NCBI GenBank assembly: GCA_015680685.1 | Contig: MNCI01022658.1 | Coordinates: 130,751-194,750 of the forward strand | DNA length: 64,000 nt | Direction: 5' to 3' | Origin: Gnetum montanum | Lineage: Eukaryota; Streptophyta; Gnetopsida; Gnetales; Gnetaceae | Translations under genes and position numbers: made by a program | Shown here: piece after piece, positions 12,814 through 25,000 of the stretch | How the letters are laid out: each line of letters starts with the position of its first letter | Numbering within the stretch: the first letter of the stretch is position 1 | Notes under the pieces: model-generated | Seen by the model: the letters and a program-made list of their open reading frames with translations, nothing else | What the model was told of the DNA's origin: nothing | Database searches by the model: none

Positions 12814-13610
12814 TGATGAGTGGCAAGTAGACCCTACATTCAATCATATGAATTACTAAGCATTCACATGTGATTTGGTTGAATTTTGTGGACTTATAGC
12901 CTTCTAAGTACACTAGTCTCTAGGAAGTGAAACTAACTATTGCAATTGTTGTCTTCCCAATTAGACTTGTGAATTGCAAAGGTATGGTTAAGTGCAATTG
13001 AAGCATATGGCTTTTATCATTTTTATGTTGTATACTTTAATTCACTTAAGGGTAAAGAATAATGTATAAAATAAAATAATTAAATTTTGCATTGAATCTA
13101 ACTAGCTACACCTAGCTAATCCTAACATAAGCATCCATTCTCACTTGCCATACACATGCTATTGGGTTACCAAATGTTAAGATTTACTAGGATTACCAAG
13201 CCCAAGCACATGCTCAAAGTGGTCGTACTTATGTGCTTAATTAATCACTATTTAATCTAGCTTAATTTAGCTTAATTACTTAAAACATTAAAGGAAATTA
13301 CATAAAACATTAAATGCACAAATAAATAATTAATCTATTTCAAAGTNGGTAGCCACTTAGAAAAATATTCTAACTTTCAAGCAAGAAACTTGTAAGAGCT
13401 TTGCTACAACTATGACTAAATATGCCATAAACATGGTGGATGAGCATGTATTTTTAGGTGAAAATAGACACTACATTGATGAGGCCATGTCAATGCATCA
13501 AATTCCACATTGATGCAGTTGCATCGATGGGGTCATGTCGACAAGGTTGCATTAATGGGGCCACATTGACAAGGCCTTGTTGATGAAACCCAAGAAAATG
13601 TGACTTATCA
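12814..13610 (-). mobile_element. 3' LTR of E1
   Basis: It starts TGATGAG and ends ACTTATCA, followed by the purine tract complement TACCCCC. It aligns with the 5' LTR of E1 (38688 onward). Near 13470-13590 it has repeated 'ATTGATGGGGCCACATTGACAAGG'-type units, each shorter than 25 bp, upstream (minus strand) of a decayed TATA box near 13449. About 150 bp present in the 5' LTR are missing at the single N at 13347. Confidence 0.85.
13347..13347. other. Single-N assembly join with missing sequence
   Basis: Compared with the E1 5' LTR, the segment corresponding to about 40122-40230 (starting GCTACAAGGTTTATC) is absent here. The single N is probably a contig join rather than one unknown base. 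Confidence 0.6.
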
Positions 13611-13879
13611 TACCCCCATGACTAAATGAAAACTTTTCTTTGATTGAACAAAAGGAGGAATAAGTTTCTTACAAAATTTTTGGAATGTATTGAATTATTG
13701 ATTAACTATTGACATTTACAAACACAAACACAAATAAACACTAAGTGCCCAAGTGTACGAATTTATAATCATTAGAAAATTTTGGTGTTTAGGATAACAA
13801 AATTGAACACTAAGACAAAAATGATAAACATAATTCCTCTAATGGTGTGAAGATGAAGAAAAAGTTCAAATAGTCCCAA

Positions 13880-16721
13880 GTAATGGAGCTTCCTAAGGCT
13901 TTGAAGGACCTTCTCCTACTTCAAATGCATGTGATGGTTGTGATTGTGTTGTAGAAGTTGCAACTTATGGTGGAAGATGAAAGGCATCCAAAAATGCCTT
14001 CATCTTCTCCTCCTTACTTCTAGGATCATTCATGGTCCACACCACATCACAAATGTGGATTGATGTGGAAATATCCTAAGGATAGGGCATTTTTGGAAAT
14101 AGCTCCTTCACATTGACGAACTAGGAAGTGAAAAGATTGCGTTCAATATCAAACAACTTTATTGCATTTTTCAGCTCCTAGTAGTCACTCATTCTTCTAG
14201 CCAGGGTCTCAACTATAGACTATTGATTGGTAAAGTGCTACCTAAGAACATTGAGTTATGAATTTTCCACCTCAAGCTTCTACTTGGTATCTTTGTGATG
14301 CTTGAACATAGCTTCATACAAAAAGTACAAACTAGCCATGTATTTCTCCAATTTAGATCATGGTTGTTTAGTAGTCAACATTACCAGATTTGCATAACAA
14401 AGATTAGCAAGCTCCATGTACTCCATCATCTCCTCGATATACAACTCCTTCATGGGGATCTTTGCCTTGTTGTAGTCATTGAGCCCATCAAAGATAGGCT
14501 ACCAAACATCACCTCCTTCCTTGAGCTACTAGAGGGCCATATTAACTTTATCCCTTGCCATTTGAATATGTTTTTCATTAATTTATTTTTATAGACCAAC
14601 CTAATCTCTATAGTGATTTTTGAATCTCTCAAACTTGAGAGCCTTAATTTTCGAGGCAGCTATCTCTATTGCAAATCTTTGGTGAAGAGCTCAAAGTTCC
14701 TTCATGGAGAGATTTATGTTTTTAGCTACTAATTTCCTTAGTTCATTGCTCACTCTAGCTAGCTGCTTTTGCTATTAATGGATGAAATTTTGCATTTGTT
14801 ACTTTTGCACATCAACATTTTGCAAGTGATGATTTTTTATGGTCAAAGTTACATTCTCCTAGTGAGTGTGGTCTAAGGCATTTTTGATGTTATGCATGGT
14901 GGCATTGGCCAAGGACTAATCAAAGATTTCCATACGCTTTACATCCTCAACCTTTTTGAGCTTATCTAGAAGCTATTTGAAAGCTTCATCACATGTCAAT
15001 GCAAGGTTGAGAAACACAGGATCAGTAAGATAAACTCTTAGTTTAGCAACCTTTGTAGCCAAGCATTGGTTTTAAGCTTAGGCTCTTTTGAGTTATCCCT
15101 TCATGATAATGAATTTGCCCCTTGCTTCTAATAGCTTTGACTGGATTATAGTGATTGTATTCGGAAGGTCTAAGACATTCAGAATTGGTTGCCTAGTTTC
15201 CACTAGTTGATCCAGCAACTCCTCGTGTTGGGCTACACTTAATTTGCCATTAACTATTCTTGTAGACATCTGCACATCTCTAAGTGTAGAAACATCTAGT
15301 ACAGATGTTGCAGGTGTGTTTAATGCCTTAACAATTCTATCAACAACCACCTATGCTACTGTCTTCTATCCATGGTGTTGCATCACCAAGATAGTTGCCC
15401 CCTCACCCTTCTCTAGATGCATCGAGAAAGTAGCAGCATTCCAAAAAATTTCTGGGAATTTTTGTTGTTGTGAAAGAGAGATTGTTACCTCTTGAGCTCT
15501 TGGATTTGATCTTATGGGAAGTTGTATTCGTTGGGCTAAGAAAATTGATCCACCTCCCTCCATTTGGTTGATGGTTCAAGCCACTTCATTGAGGTGATTC
15601 ATTATTGGACGATACATAGATGGATCACCACCACTCATTCATGCTAGCTGCTCCTACTCACATAAGAGCTACTCTTGGATATTGTACATTCATTCAAGGG
15701 TAGTATGGGACTCCAATGTTCTTTTGTGAGTGGATGGTGGAGGTGGTGGTTGTTGCTCCTCTTCTTTGATTATGGTAGGGGTATTATCTTTCATCATTTC
15801 TACCCAAGAGGTAGAAGAAGCATGCCTAATTGTATCGTTGATGCAACAAACTATTCCTATCCTTTTGCATAGTTTTTTAATGAGGCAAGGGAAGGGTAAG
15901 GTCTTCCTTCCACATTTATTTTCCTTAAATTTCTTTTCTATCTCTAGATAGATCAACTATGGAAGGTTCACATGTAATTTTCCACTCAAAGAAGCACATG
16001 CACAGGTGAAAAAGGTAGTCTTCTTACTGAGCCTCACTATTGAATTGAGGTGATAGGCCACTAACTTGAAATATATGTGCTTTTCTAAGGTGAGTGCACC
16101 ATACTCCTTGCAGTACATCCCATAACATTGTTGGGTTCACTCCTTCTTTACCTTGGGGTTTGCTTGTGTGGATATCTCTATCAAATTTATTCCAATATTA
16201 GTCAACCCAAGGGCTTGTGTAATAGCCTCCACCAAGTAGGACACTTGAATGTCCTTGATGTTTAGAGTGGCTACCTTCTGCCTACTATTCTAGAAGAGAT
16301 ATGTCTCTTCCATGTACCATTCCCCATTAGAAGTGATGATTGGTCACATGGGAGAGTTCTACAATTATGTCTTGACTTTTGTTGAAGCATGTCTTGAGAA
16401 TCGTCCAAAGTTCAATTCTTGGAGAACTAAATGTTAGATGTGATGAGGCTTGATCTGATTAAGGAAGGCTTGAGTCAATGTGACCTCAAGTCTTGGCACT
16501 AGTTGTAGCACCTCATCTTGATGGGATTGTTCAGTTATGGCTACTTCCTTAGGAATCTGTTGGACGAATTCCACTTTGGACTCCTCCTAAAGAGGTCTTG
16601 TCACATGAGTTTCTACTTCTTGTTCTTAGGCTTATTCTTGCTACTCTCTTCCAGCTCTAGGTTGTTTTTTCCTTAGTTGGGATGGTCCTCCTTCTTATGG
16701 GCGTTTTGGTCTAGGTGTCAT
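13880..16721 (-). pseudogene. 3' ORF of E1 (unknown function)
   Basis: This is the homologue of the E2 3' ORF at 25001-27895, with collinear blocks. The start is inferred at 16721, where ATGACACC… aligns with ATGGCACC… of E2. Landmarks on the minus strand are LPFPCLIKKLCKRIGI near 15850-15905, a five-proline run near 15735, and a leucine-rich coiled-coil-like second half. The longest open pieces are 85-88 codons, separated by stops and shifts. The first third resembles the 'putative plant transposon protein' domain seen with plant gypsy elements; this is from memory. Function is unknown. Athila elements often carry a 3' ORF called env-like, but no signal peptide or membrane segment is evident here. 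Confidence 0.75.
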
Positions 16722-17142
16722 CTGTAATCACAACATGACTAAGAATTAGCACTTATTGTGTAACGTTGAAATATTTGGAATACCTTATCTCTTGGGGTAG
16801 TTACACTTGTCTAAGCTGTGATCATGGCTAGTTTTATTATTTTAATATTTTCTAATTAAATAGGTTATTGGAGTGTGTTGGAAGGGTTTAACTTCCATAG
16901 GTTGATGATTTAATGTTATTTTATTCATTAAACCCATGGGGGAGTTAGAAACATTCTAACAATCTTTCTATCAAAAACCTCCATGACATAAAGGGTACCT
17001 TTGGAAGTTGCAAGACTAAAGAATGGAGTGAATTAGATAAGTGGCTTGAAAGTTATGGGCTTTAGAAGGGTTTGAGCTTTGAAAATTGCAAAAACTCCCC
17101 TTACATTTAAAGCAAATGGCAAACTATTCCTAAGTGGTGGAT

Positions 17143-17270
17143 GCTATATATAGAATTTTTTCCATGCATCAATTGGGCTTTGTTGATGGGGCCTAGTCAA
17201 CATGTCAACTACATTGATTGGGCCTAATCGATGTGTGAACTACTTTAATTGGGCCTAATCGATGTAGTTA
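17143..17270 (-). promoter_or_regulatory. Internal TATA plus U3-like repeats upstream of E1 3' ORF
   Basis: A TATA box sits on the minus strand (ATTCTATATATAGC, 17143-17156). Just upstream of it (17165-17270) there are three imperfect copies of a unit of about 30 bp around TTGATTGGGCCTAATCGATG. This is the same arrangement and wording as the U3 end of the E1 LTR, and the E2 spacer has the equivalent at the equivalent place. It lies about 430 bp upstream of the 3' ORF start. A role as a separate promoter for that ORF is inferred. Confidence 0.55.
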
Positions 17271-18539
17271 TTGACCATCATTGACCAAGTCAAAATTCAA
17301 AAAATACAAGGAGTTTTTGAGAAAAATTAGAATCAAATGAAAGCCCAAGAAGCTAAGAACACAATAAGGTATATGAAGAGGGCTTGAAATTTTACAAACG
17401 ATGGAGAATGATTGGAGAAATACCTTAAGGAGTGCACAGTTGGATGCCACTAATGGGGAATGCGAAAGATTTGATTGCAAAAATGTCTGAGGATAAGGGA
17501 CTTAACTAACCCAACCAAGAGACATGCAAGTGGGTCTTGCTCATAGTAGGCTTGTGCTCATTTTTTCCTTGCATAACCTCAACTATGGAATTTTTGGATC
17601 CCATAGTTGATTAATAGTTATGAAAAGTTAAGGACAAAATTTGAAAGAATCTATCAAAGAATTTCAACATGTCAAACTAAGAAATTGAACAAAAACATGG
17701 AAACCAGTAGTGAGGTGAGTTATGGGAAGCATTGATGGATGAGATAGAAAGTGGAATGGATTTCCCAATTGTGGTCACATGAAGTCCCTTATGAATTTTA
17801 TGGTTAAATGACCCGATAAAGTCCATCCTTTGTCTAGATCAAAACCAATGACTTTTAGTGACTTTGCATCACCACTCTAGGATTGGCCCATCCCCTTGAG
17901 ACACAAGAATTCTCCCACAAACAACCACCATTTCTTATTTAAGAAGAAAAGAGAAGAACAAAGTGAGAAAGGGTCTTATTTAGAGGGGACCTTCAGGCAT
18001 GGGTAACATGTCTTTCTAGACTTATAACTAATGCTTGTAGCTTGTTATTTTGTTTAAGGGGTGTGCTTTGAATTCTAATCATGTTTTTATCCAAAATTTT
18101 ATGTTTTTATGGATTTTTGGATGGGAACCACACCATGTAAACACTTATTCAACTTCCTATTATTGGTTGACACGAAACGATAAGAAATCCATGAAAACAC
18201 ATGCGCACTCAAGCAAGTAGAGAGGCACAAAGAGTATTAAATCCCCTTGAAGTCACACCCTTTTCAAAACTTTGAATCTTTCCCAAGTTTGGAAACTACC
18301 AAGGCCACTGGTTTGTTAAGGTTTCATTAATGAAAAAGGAACCTCATGCTTCCAAAACCAAGAAGACCATAGAATTTGTAGATGGGTGGATTACATGGAC
18401 TCATTTCCTGTTCAATGAAAAAGAAACTTTATCTTAGTCATTAGTCATTAAAATAGAAACCAAACATTGGCAATCAAAAACATTAGGTACAAACCATCAT
18501 TAGTAAATAACTAGAGTATCAGTGAGTCCTATCTACAAC
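17271..18539. other. E1 spacer between integrase and 3' ORF
   Basis: No protein homology was seen. The segment shares scattered blocks with the E2 spacer, for example AAGGGGTGTGCTTTGAATTC at about 18056-18075, which recurs at 29115-29134. It is therefore a genuine element spacer rather than host DNA. Confidence 0.6.
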
Positions 18540-18775
18540 AAAGCACTTTATTAGAAAATAATATGAAAAATTCATACTAAAAGAAAGAAAAATATAGAAG
18601 AAATTGTAAAAATATTCAAGAAAGATAAAACATACTAACGATGTTGTAAAACCAAAAAGTGTAAAAATAAAGAAGTGTAAAACAAAAATGTACAAAAACA
18701 AAGAAAGTATAAAATAAAAAAAAGTCTAAAAATAACAAAGTGTAAAACAAAAAGGTAGAAAAACTAAGGAGCCAC
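18540..18775 (-). repeat. A-rich tandem repeat of E1 spacer
   Basis: Imperfect units of GTGTAAAACAAAAA-type sequence repeat about every 15-20 bp, best from 18655 to 18770. On the element's sense strand this is a run of T-rich TTTTTGTTTTACAC, starting just after the integrase stop. E2 has the same feature at 29840-29925. Confidence 0.7.
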
Positions 18776-18794
18776 TTTAATAATTAGCACGAAT

Positions 18795-19995
18795 GGCCAT
18801 CTCCCCATGACTGAGTTGAAAGGAGATTCAAAAGATTGAGCATGGTTGTGCATTTGATGAGGTGTTGATGGCATTGGTCTTCTTGGTCTCATGAAAAGAT
18901 TTTACTTATCTCATGTTGACCAACTACTTTCTTTTTTGGGCTCTCAGGTTTGTAATTTAACATATCTTTACAAGGAAAGGTTTCATAAATGATATAAGGC
19001 CCTTCCCATAATGTTTAGAACTTAGTTCATTGAGGTACATGTGTAGGGTTCCAATAAAGGACCTTGTCTCCAGATTGAAATTTTACCCTTCATATTCTAA
19101 GGTCATGTCATTGTTATTGAATGCTTTGTGCATTTCATTTCAAGACAAGGCCATCAATAAATTCTTGTCTAGCATGTTAAGGTTGATCAATATCTCTTTT
19201 TGTGCTAGGCTCAGGTCAAAGTCTAGGTCATAAGCTGTTGAAAGTGTATCAAGCTTGGATTGAATTGAAAGAGTTGGTAATTTTTCATATACTAACTCAT
19301 AGGGAGATAAGCCTATAAGGAGTTTTCATGCTAAGCAGTATGCCAAGAGGGCATTATTAGGTTTTGTGCTATAGTCTCTCCTATATTTACTAATTGTTTT
19401 TGTTGATATTTTAATGATCTCCCTATTGGTAACCTCTGCTTGAGTGTTGGCTTGGGGATGGTAGGGTGTTGTTAATTTATGTACAACCCCCAGCCATTGC
19501 ATGAGCTTGCAAAACATAGCACCTATAAAATAGGTACCATTGTTAGAAATTAGTGCACATGGCAATCCAAACTTGTTTACAACATTTTGTTATACAAGTT
19601 GAGTAGTAGTGGAAGATGTACAGTCTGTGACAGTTATTGCTTTTTCCCATTTCATACAATAATCAAAAATAGCTATTATGTATGCCTTTTTATTTAACAT
19701 GGGTGTGATGGAACCCATGAAGTCTATGCCCTAGATGTTAAATGGTTTTAGTGGTTTGATCCACTACTAAGGTCCCTCCATTCGAGTGGCCATCCCATCT
19801 TCTCGTTGACAATGTTCACAAGAGTAGATGAATTGGTGGGCATCCCTAAAGGGTATTAGCCAATAGTACCCTACTTGCCCCTACAAGAACCCCTGTTAAT
19901 GTCTTGGAGAATGCACAGTTGGTCAACATCAAGAACACACCAATGAGTCAAGCAATCTATGCATACCTTGTAAAGGTGTCTATTAATTTCCACTA
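18795..19995 (-). pseudogene. Integrase of E1
   Basis: This is a retroviral-type integrase, which inserts element cDNA into the genome. The minus-strand piece at 19326-19565 contains the core segment with ISNNGTYF followed by TTPYHPQANTQAEVTNREI. This is the Asp…Glu part of the catalytic DDE triad, but the second Asp of the usual SDNGTHF is Asn here. The Glu (QAEVTN) is present. C-terminal sequence down to about 18795 parallels the E2 C-terminus. Stops and shifts interrupt the rest. The sequence type fits the Athila group. Confidence 0.8.
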
Positions 19996-20472
19996 AGCAT
20001 TTGACTTGATGAAGAAACTGTTGTTTTCTTTAGTGATCTAACTCTTGTTGCATCTCTTGAGTGAGAAGATAAGTGAGGATGCCATTATACCATTTTGGTT
20101 GAGTGAGTACTTTTTCATTTATTGCACTTGCAAAGAGGAGTTGATTAGAAAGTTTATTGTAACCAAGACAAGTGATCAATGACCATATTCTTAGTACCTT
20201 TTTGATCTACCATTATAAGATCAAGCTTCTGCAAGATCATTAGCCACCATATGATAGGAGGGCTCATCATTGGTTTACTTATTAGGAATTAGATGGCACT
20301 ATGGTCAGTGTGCATGAACACCTTGTATCCAAGCACATAGTGCTTGAACTTCTGCAAAGCATATACCATGATCATTAGCTCTTTCTCTATTATGGTGTAA
20401 TTGAGTTGTGCACCCACAATGCTTTGTCTTGTGTAGTGGATGTAATATGGATGTTTTTGATCATCCAACTAT
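19996..20472 (-). pseudogene. RNase H of E1, distal part
   Basis: The DNA aligns collinearly with the E2 RNase H region at 31200-31700, for example the block around TATAATGG/ATACGG and the CATGAACACC segment. It is interrupted at 20477 by a solo LTR; the proximal part resumes at 21705. The enzyme would degrade the RNA strand during reverse transcription. The copy is not functional. Confidence 0.7.
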
Positions 20473-20477
20473 GTAAG

Positions 20478-21699
20478 TAATGAGCCAAGCAAAATTCGAG
20501 GTTGGATACCTTTAATCTTTATCTTCGTTTCTTTTGTTATAGCAATTGTCACCTTGTCTGTGACTAACCACAAGTTATATCTCATGGAGGAATGGTTTAA
20601 AGTCAAACGATCAGCAAGAAATAAAACCAATGATTAGATCTAGATTCAATTGAGAACACCACACTTATGGTTGTTAGCCATAAGTAAAATCAACAATATT
20701 CATCTTAACTTCTAACATTAAGTTCAAAGATGAATACAATCAATTAAACCAAATTTAATTTAAATAAATTTATGAGAAATAAAGAAGATTACAAAGGAGA
20801 CATCACCTAATTTGTGACCCCTGATCTATTGTCTCCATAGTGCAACAACTTCACAATCTTGAAACATTGTTGGCTTTTAATTACCACAAAGCATCAACAC
20901 TCTTCCTTCATAATTTTGTGCACAAAAAAAAACTTTAATATGGTGTGGTTCTTTCAATAATATCTTCTCTTTGTTTCTTCAATCTGTTTTTCTATTCCCC
21001 GTCCCCTCTGTTGCATCTAGCCAAGGAATTTATAAGATTGGTCTAGCACATGAGAAGCCACCACTTGTGCATAATGGCCATGGCAATAATGTCCAGTACC
21101 ACCACCCACACAGGTAATGTTCATTGTAATGTCCATTGTCACCACCTGCACATAGGTAACAGTTGTAGGAATGTGCAACCATAAAAATGGTTAGGAACCA
21201 TGCCTCATTACCCATGTAATGTCCATTGTGGAAAAAGGGCAATCTCCATCAAGGTAACATGTAGGAAACAACTACAGCTATGCAGTCAAAAAATGTGGTT
21301 GATGGAGCGACACACCCACATTGCAATGCCAACATCCAAGTTGCAGCTCCATTACCACCATAAATCCTTAACGTGCATTTCTATTACCATTGCAAAAAGA
21401 AAACTAGAAACTAGTGAACATAACACACCAGTATAGATCAAGGAATTGGATTCTTCAACTACCACCACATGGTTGCTTAGCAACAAAACCTACACCTATA
21501 GTTTGAGTTTTTAGTACATAAAAACTAATAAATTAATCATAATCTAACAATAATAAACTAATACTCATCACTATAATAAATTAAAATACAATAAACTAAG
21601 ACAAATTTAAATAAATAAAATAAACATGAATTAAAAACTAATTAAATAATTAAGAATATGTAATTAAGATTTAAAAACTACCAATTTTGGGGTTTAACA
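20478..21699 (-). mobile_element. Solo LTR of another family inside E1 RNase H
   Basis: This 1,222-bp insert splits the RNase H reading. On the minus strand it starts TGTTAAACCCC and ends …GGCTCATTA, where the final CA is decayed to TA. It is flanked by GTAAG (20473-20477) and ATAAG (21700-21704), a 5-bp duplication with one mismatch. A TATA box (CTTATAAATTCC, minus, 21026-21037) lies centrally, as in an LTR. GTAATGTCCATTGT recurs within it at about 21112, 21127 and 21213. No coding region was found. The ends were deduced from where homology to E2 breaks. Confidence 0.75.
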
Positions 21700-21704
21700 A
21701 TAAG

Positions 21705-22980
21705 CATAGCTGCAAAGGCATAGTTTGATGCATATGTCATAATGTGAAAGGGTTGAGACCAATTAGGTGCTTGTAGAATTAGAGTCTCTACAGGCTTCTT
21801 CTTAAGCTGTTGGAATGCCTTTTCACATTTCTTGATCCATATAAATGGAGCATCTTTCTTTGTGAGCTCGACCAATGGTTTCGTGATCTTAGAGAAATTA
21901 TTTATAAATTGCTAGTAATAGACACTATGTCCAAGGAATGACAAGACATCTTTAATAGTTTTCGGTTGGTGGGTTATTCCTTGGATGACCTGAATCTTTT
22001 CAAGATCCATCTCAATCCCTACTTGAGAAATCTTGTGCCCTAACACGATGCCCTCCTAGACCATCAGATGGCTCTTTTTTCAATTAAGCTGAAGATTAGT
22101 CAAGTGTAGCACCATAGGTGGAGAAGTCACCCATGAAGACTTTCACCCCACTACCAATTTACTACTAAAAAATTCTCAAGACCAAGCATTAAAAAGTTGC
22201 AAGGGCATTGCATACACAAAAGGGCATCTTAAGATATGCAAAAGTGCCCCAGGGATTGGTGAATGTCATTTTGGCTGATCCTCAAATGCTATCTAAATTT
22301 GGTTATAGCCACTATAACTATCTAGAAATCTATAATAGCAATGGCCAAAAATAGTGTCTAACACCTAGTCCACAAATGGTAATGGAAAATGATCTTTGAA
22401 CATCACCATGTTCAATAGCTTGAAATCAATAAAAACCCACCATTTATCATCTTTCTTTGGCATAATTACAAGTGGGCTAATCCATGTGCTATTTGCAATT
22501 GCATAGATGAACCTTGCCTTGAGGAGTTATTCAGTTTCCTCTTTGATGATATGCTTCAATTTGGGGTTTAGCCATCAGTGCATCTGACTCTTTAGAGTCA
22601 TAGCTAGATTGGTATGGATGTGATGCTGGCATATCCTAGGATCAATCCCTATGAGTTTAAGATATGACTAAGCAAAGAATATTGACCATTTATTAGCCAT
22701 CTTTAACAACATCCTTTTCTGCTTAGGAGTAAGGTTGGCATTGATTATCACTAGCTTACCATTTTTCAAAAATGCATATTCTATGTTAGTAGGTAGAGTT
22801 TTCAACTCTAAGGGCTTATGTTTAAAAATTTTAGAGATTTCCAACTCTTTCCAATTGGTATCATTAGGTTCATCATCAGAGAGTTGGTGATGAACTTGCT
22901 CTAGTTCATCCATGCCTTCAACATAGACATAAGTTAGGCTCTTAGTAGGTTCCATGCAAAGTGTGCTACTTTTAGAATTA
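21705..22980 (-). pseudogene. Reverse transcriptase and proximal RNase H of E1
   Basis: The RT would copy element RNA into DNA. On the minus strand, YAFLKNGKLVIINANLTPKQ (around 22750-22800), ISPLVIMPKKDDKW, FPLPFVD and YSGYNQI follow in the order usual for gypsy RT. The active-site box at 22126-22134 reads FMGDFS where E2 has FMDDFS, so one catalytic Asp is replaced by Gly. FLGHSVYY and the LVELTKKDAPFIW connection segment lead into RNase H (LQAPNWSQPFHIM, to 21705). Several in-frame stops are present. FMDD is the typical variant of the Athila group. Confidence 0.85.
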
Positions 22981-23039
22981 ATTGTCAGCCACTAGGTTTC
23001 CTTCTATTTTGTTGATGTTAAGTAAAGGTACTTTTGGAT

Positions 23040-23640
23040 TTCAAATTATGCACATAATTGCACCTGGTATCGTTATACATGATGCATTGAACTCTCTTCT
23101 TCTCAATCTTTTTGAATGCATTTTCCTTTAAAATCTCTAGGGAAAGATCTTTTATGCTCATTTGCACACCAATAATGCTCAACCAAGCCCTTCCCATAAT
23201 GATTGGAAAGTCTTCCTTGTAATTTCAACTTTGATCACTAGGAAATTGGTAGGATACCACCCATAGACATTGGTCACAATGTCCTTCACTAATCCCAAGG
23301 GACCAGTGATGGACTGATTTGCCAATTCTAAATAGATATTACTCTTTTTGAGAGGAGGTAGGTTTTAGGCATTGTACATTTCATGGGAAATAAGATTAAC
23401 ACCAAAACGTGAATCGAGAAGAGCCTTGCATGACTCATTTTCTGCCATTTGCAAGTGGATGAAAGGACTTCTAGGATTAGCTCTTTTTCTAGGAAGGTTG
23501 CTAGCCTTGATCCAATTAGATACAATGTGGATTAACATGACCATGTGGATCTTGAAAGGCATTTGGTTTGAAGGGCTCTCGAAAGGAATGGATGTAGAGG
23601 ATGAAGGAGACATAGGCAACCAACTGCATAAGTCAATGAG
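23040..23640 (-). pseudogene. Aspartic protease of E1
   Basis: The minus strand reads CKALLDSRFGVNLISHEMYN at about 23365-23424. The homologous E2 segment is LLDSGSGVNLISHDMY, so the catalytic D-S-G triplet has become D-S-R. The protease would cut the gag-pol polyprotein. It lies between gag and RT as expected for gypsy elements. Confidence 0.8.
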
Positions 23641-23847
23641 GACTTTGTAGGACTATTGGTTAGGAAGAATGATCTTTTATGAGATCTAGGTTCTGAACCA
23701 CTCAGCTATGGAACCAATTGTAAGTTAACAACCCTAGTAGTGTTATGTTGCTATGGCTACATGGGAATTTCGCACTACATGGATGGAGCAAGTGGTAATT
23801 GGGTTGAAGTTGGAGGAATAGGTGCTGAAGGTTGAGGGGTTGATAAG
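23641..23847 (-). pseudogene. 3' fragment of E1 gag
   Basis: The sequence parallels E2 33700-33960, for example the CAACCCTAGTAGTGTTATG block, and stops abruptly at the E2 insertion point. It continues at 37223 on the far side of E2. The 5-bp target ATAAG is 23843-23847. Confidence 0.7.
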
Positions 23848-24750
23848 TGATGAGCAGCTAGGTATTCCTACATCCAACCATATGAATCACGAGCGTTCAA
23901 GTGCGACTCGGTCGAAATTCACAGACTGTAAGCACTTAACATACATCAGACTTCTAACCAGTGAAACCTTGGGTTAGAACGGTCATTGTCATCCTAATCT
24001 CACTTGTGAGGTTCTGTTTACGATGGCTAAGTGAGACTAAGGCTAATGATTTTTATATCTTTTTAATTATCTTTTTGGCAGCTAATTGAGGTATGGAAAG
24101 TATGGAATAAACTATTATCTAATCTCTAATTATCATAGTTTGTATTCTAACTGTTCCTAGCATAAGTATCCGGCCCCATCTTCTGAGCACGTTTTGAGCA
24201 TCTCCTAACACTACTGGGTTGCCAGACATTAAGCGTCACTAGGCTTACAAAGTATTTGGATTACATTCAAGATGGTTATACTTATGGCTTTAACGAACTA
24301 TGAATGAACAATAATGATTGAAATTATAATAACGAAACCATAAGTAATCAACAAGTAACTAATAAAGCATAAACATATTAAACTATTAAATGCATGAAAT
24401 AACTAAGTCCAAATGTTGCAAGGAATGCTTGAATAGTTTGTCTTTATTGCCGTCAAGCCAATGAGCTCAAATACATCAACACTCAAATAAAGATCCGATC
24501 ACTTTTCTTACACCTGCTAGGGGCACTTGGAAAATATTCTATCTCTTACGGGAACAAACTGCAAGAGCTTCGCTACAACTACTCAAAAAGATGCCTAAAT
24601 GAGGTAGAAGGCCCTCTTATTTATAGGCTAGGAAGGATGGCTACATAAACGGGGCCACATCAATGCAGGGAGGCTACGTCGATGGGCCCGCGTCGACACG
24701 GCCACGTATACGCGGCCCAGTTGATGCATTGACTTAATGACACTTCATCA
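23848..24750 (-). mobile_element. 3' LTR of E2
   Basis: It is 903 bp, TGATGAG…CATCA. On the minus strand the U3 end carries short units with GTCGAC and GTATAC cores (about 24640-24725), then the TATA box CCTATAAATAAG (24616-24627). An AATAAAGATC stretch lies on the plus strand at about 24485-24494. Confidence 0.95.
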
Positions 24751-24761
24751 TACCCCCACAA
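24751..24761 (-). other. Polypurine tract of E2
   Basis: The minus strand reads TTGTGGGGGTA immediately before the 3' LTR. The equivalent in E1 is 13611-13621 and in E0 is 6281-6289. Confidence 0.75.
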
Positions 24762-25000
24762 CTAAGCAAAAACTTGTCCTCGAGTTACTTTAAAATTTGG
24801 AAGGTATGGATTCTTATTTACAACACACATAACTTAAACACACACATGACACACACATGACACAACATGAATTTACCAAGTGCCCGAGTTGCAGAGGAGG
24901 AAAAATTATAAAAATGGTGGTGTTCATAGATAAAATTGAACACCTCGCTGGTCCTGGAGCCTTTGATATTTAGGATGATGCACAAAATTACTGGAGAAGA
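24762..25000. other. Short untranslated segment between E2 3' ORF and purine tract
   Basis: No coding homology was seen; it includes an ACACAC-rich stretch near 24833-24862. Confidence 0.5.
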
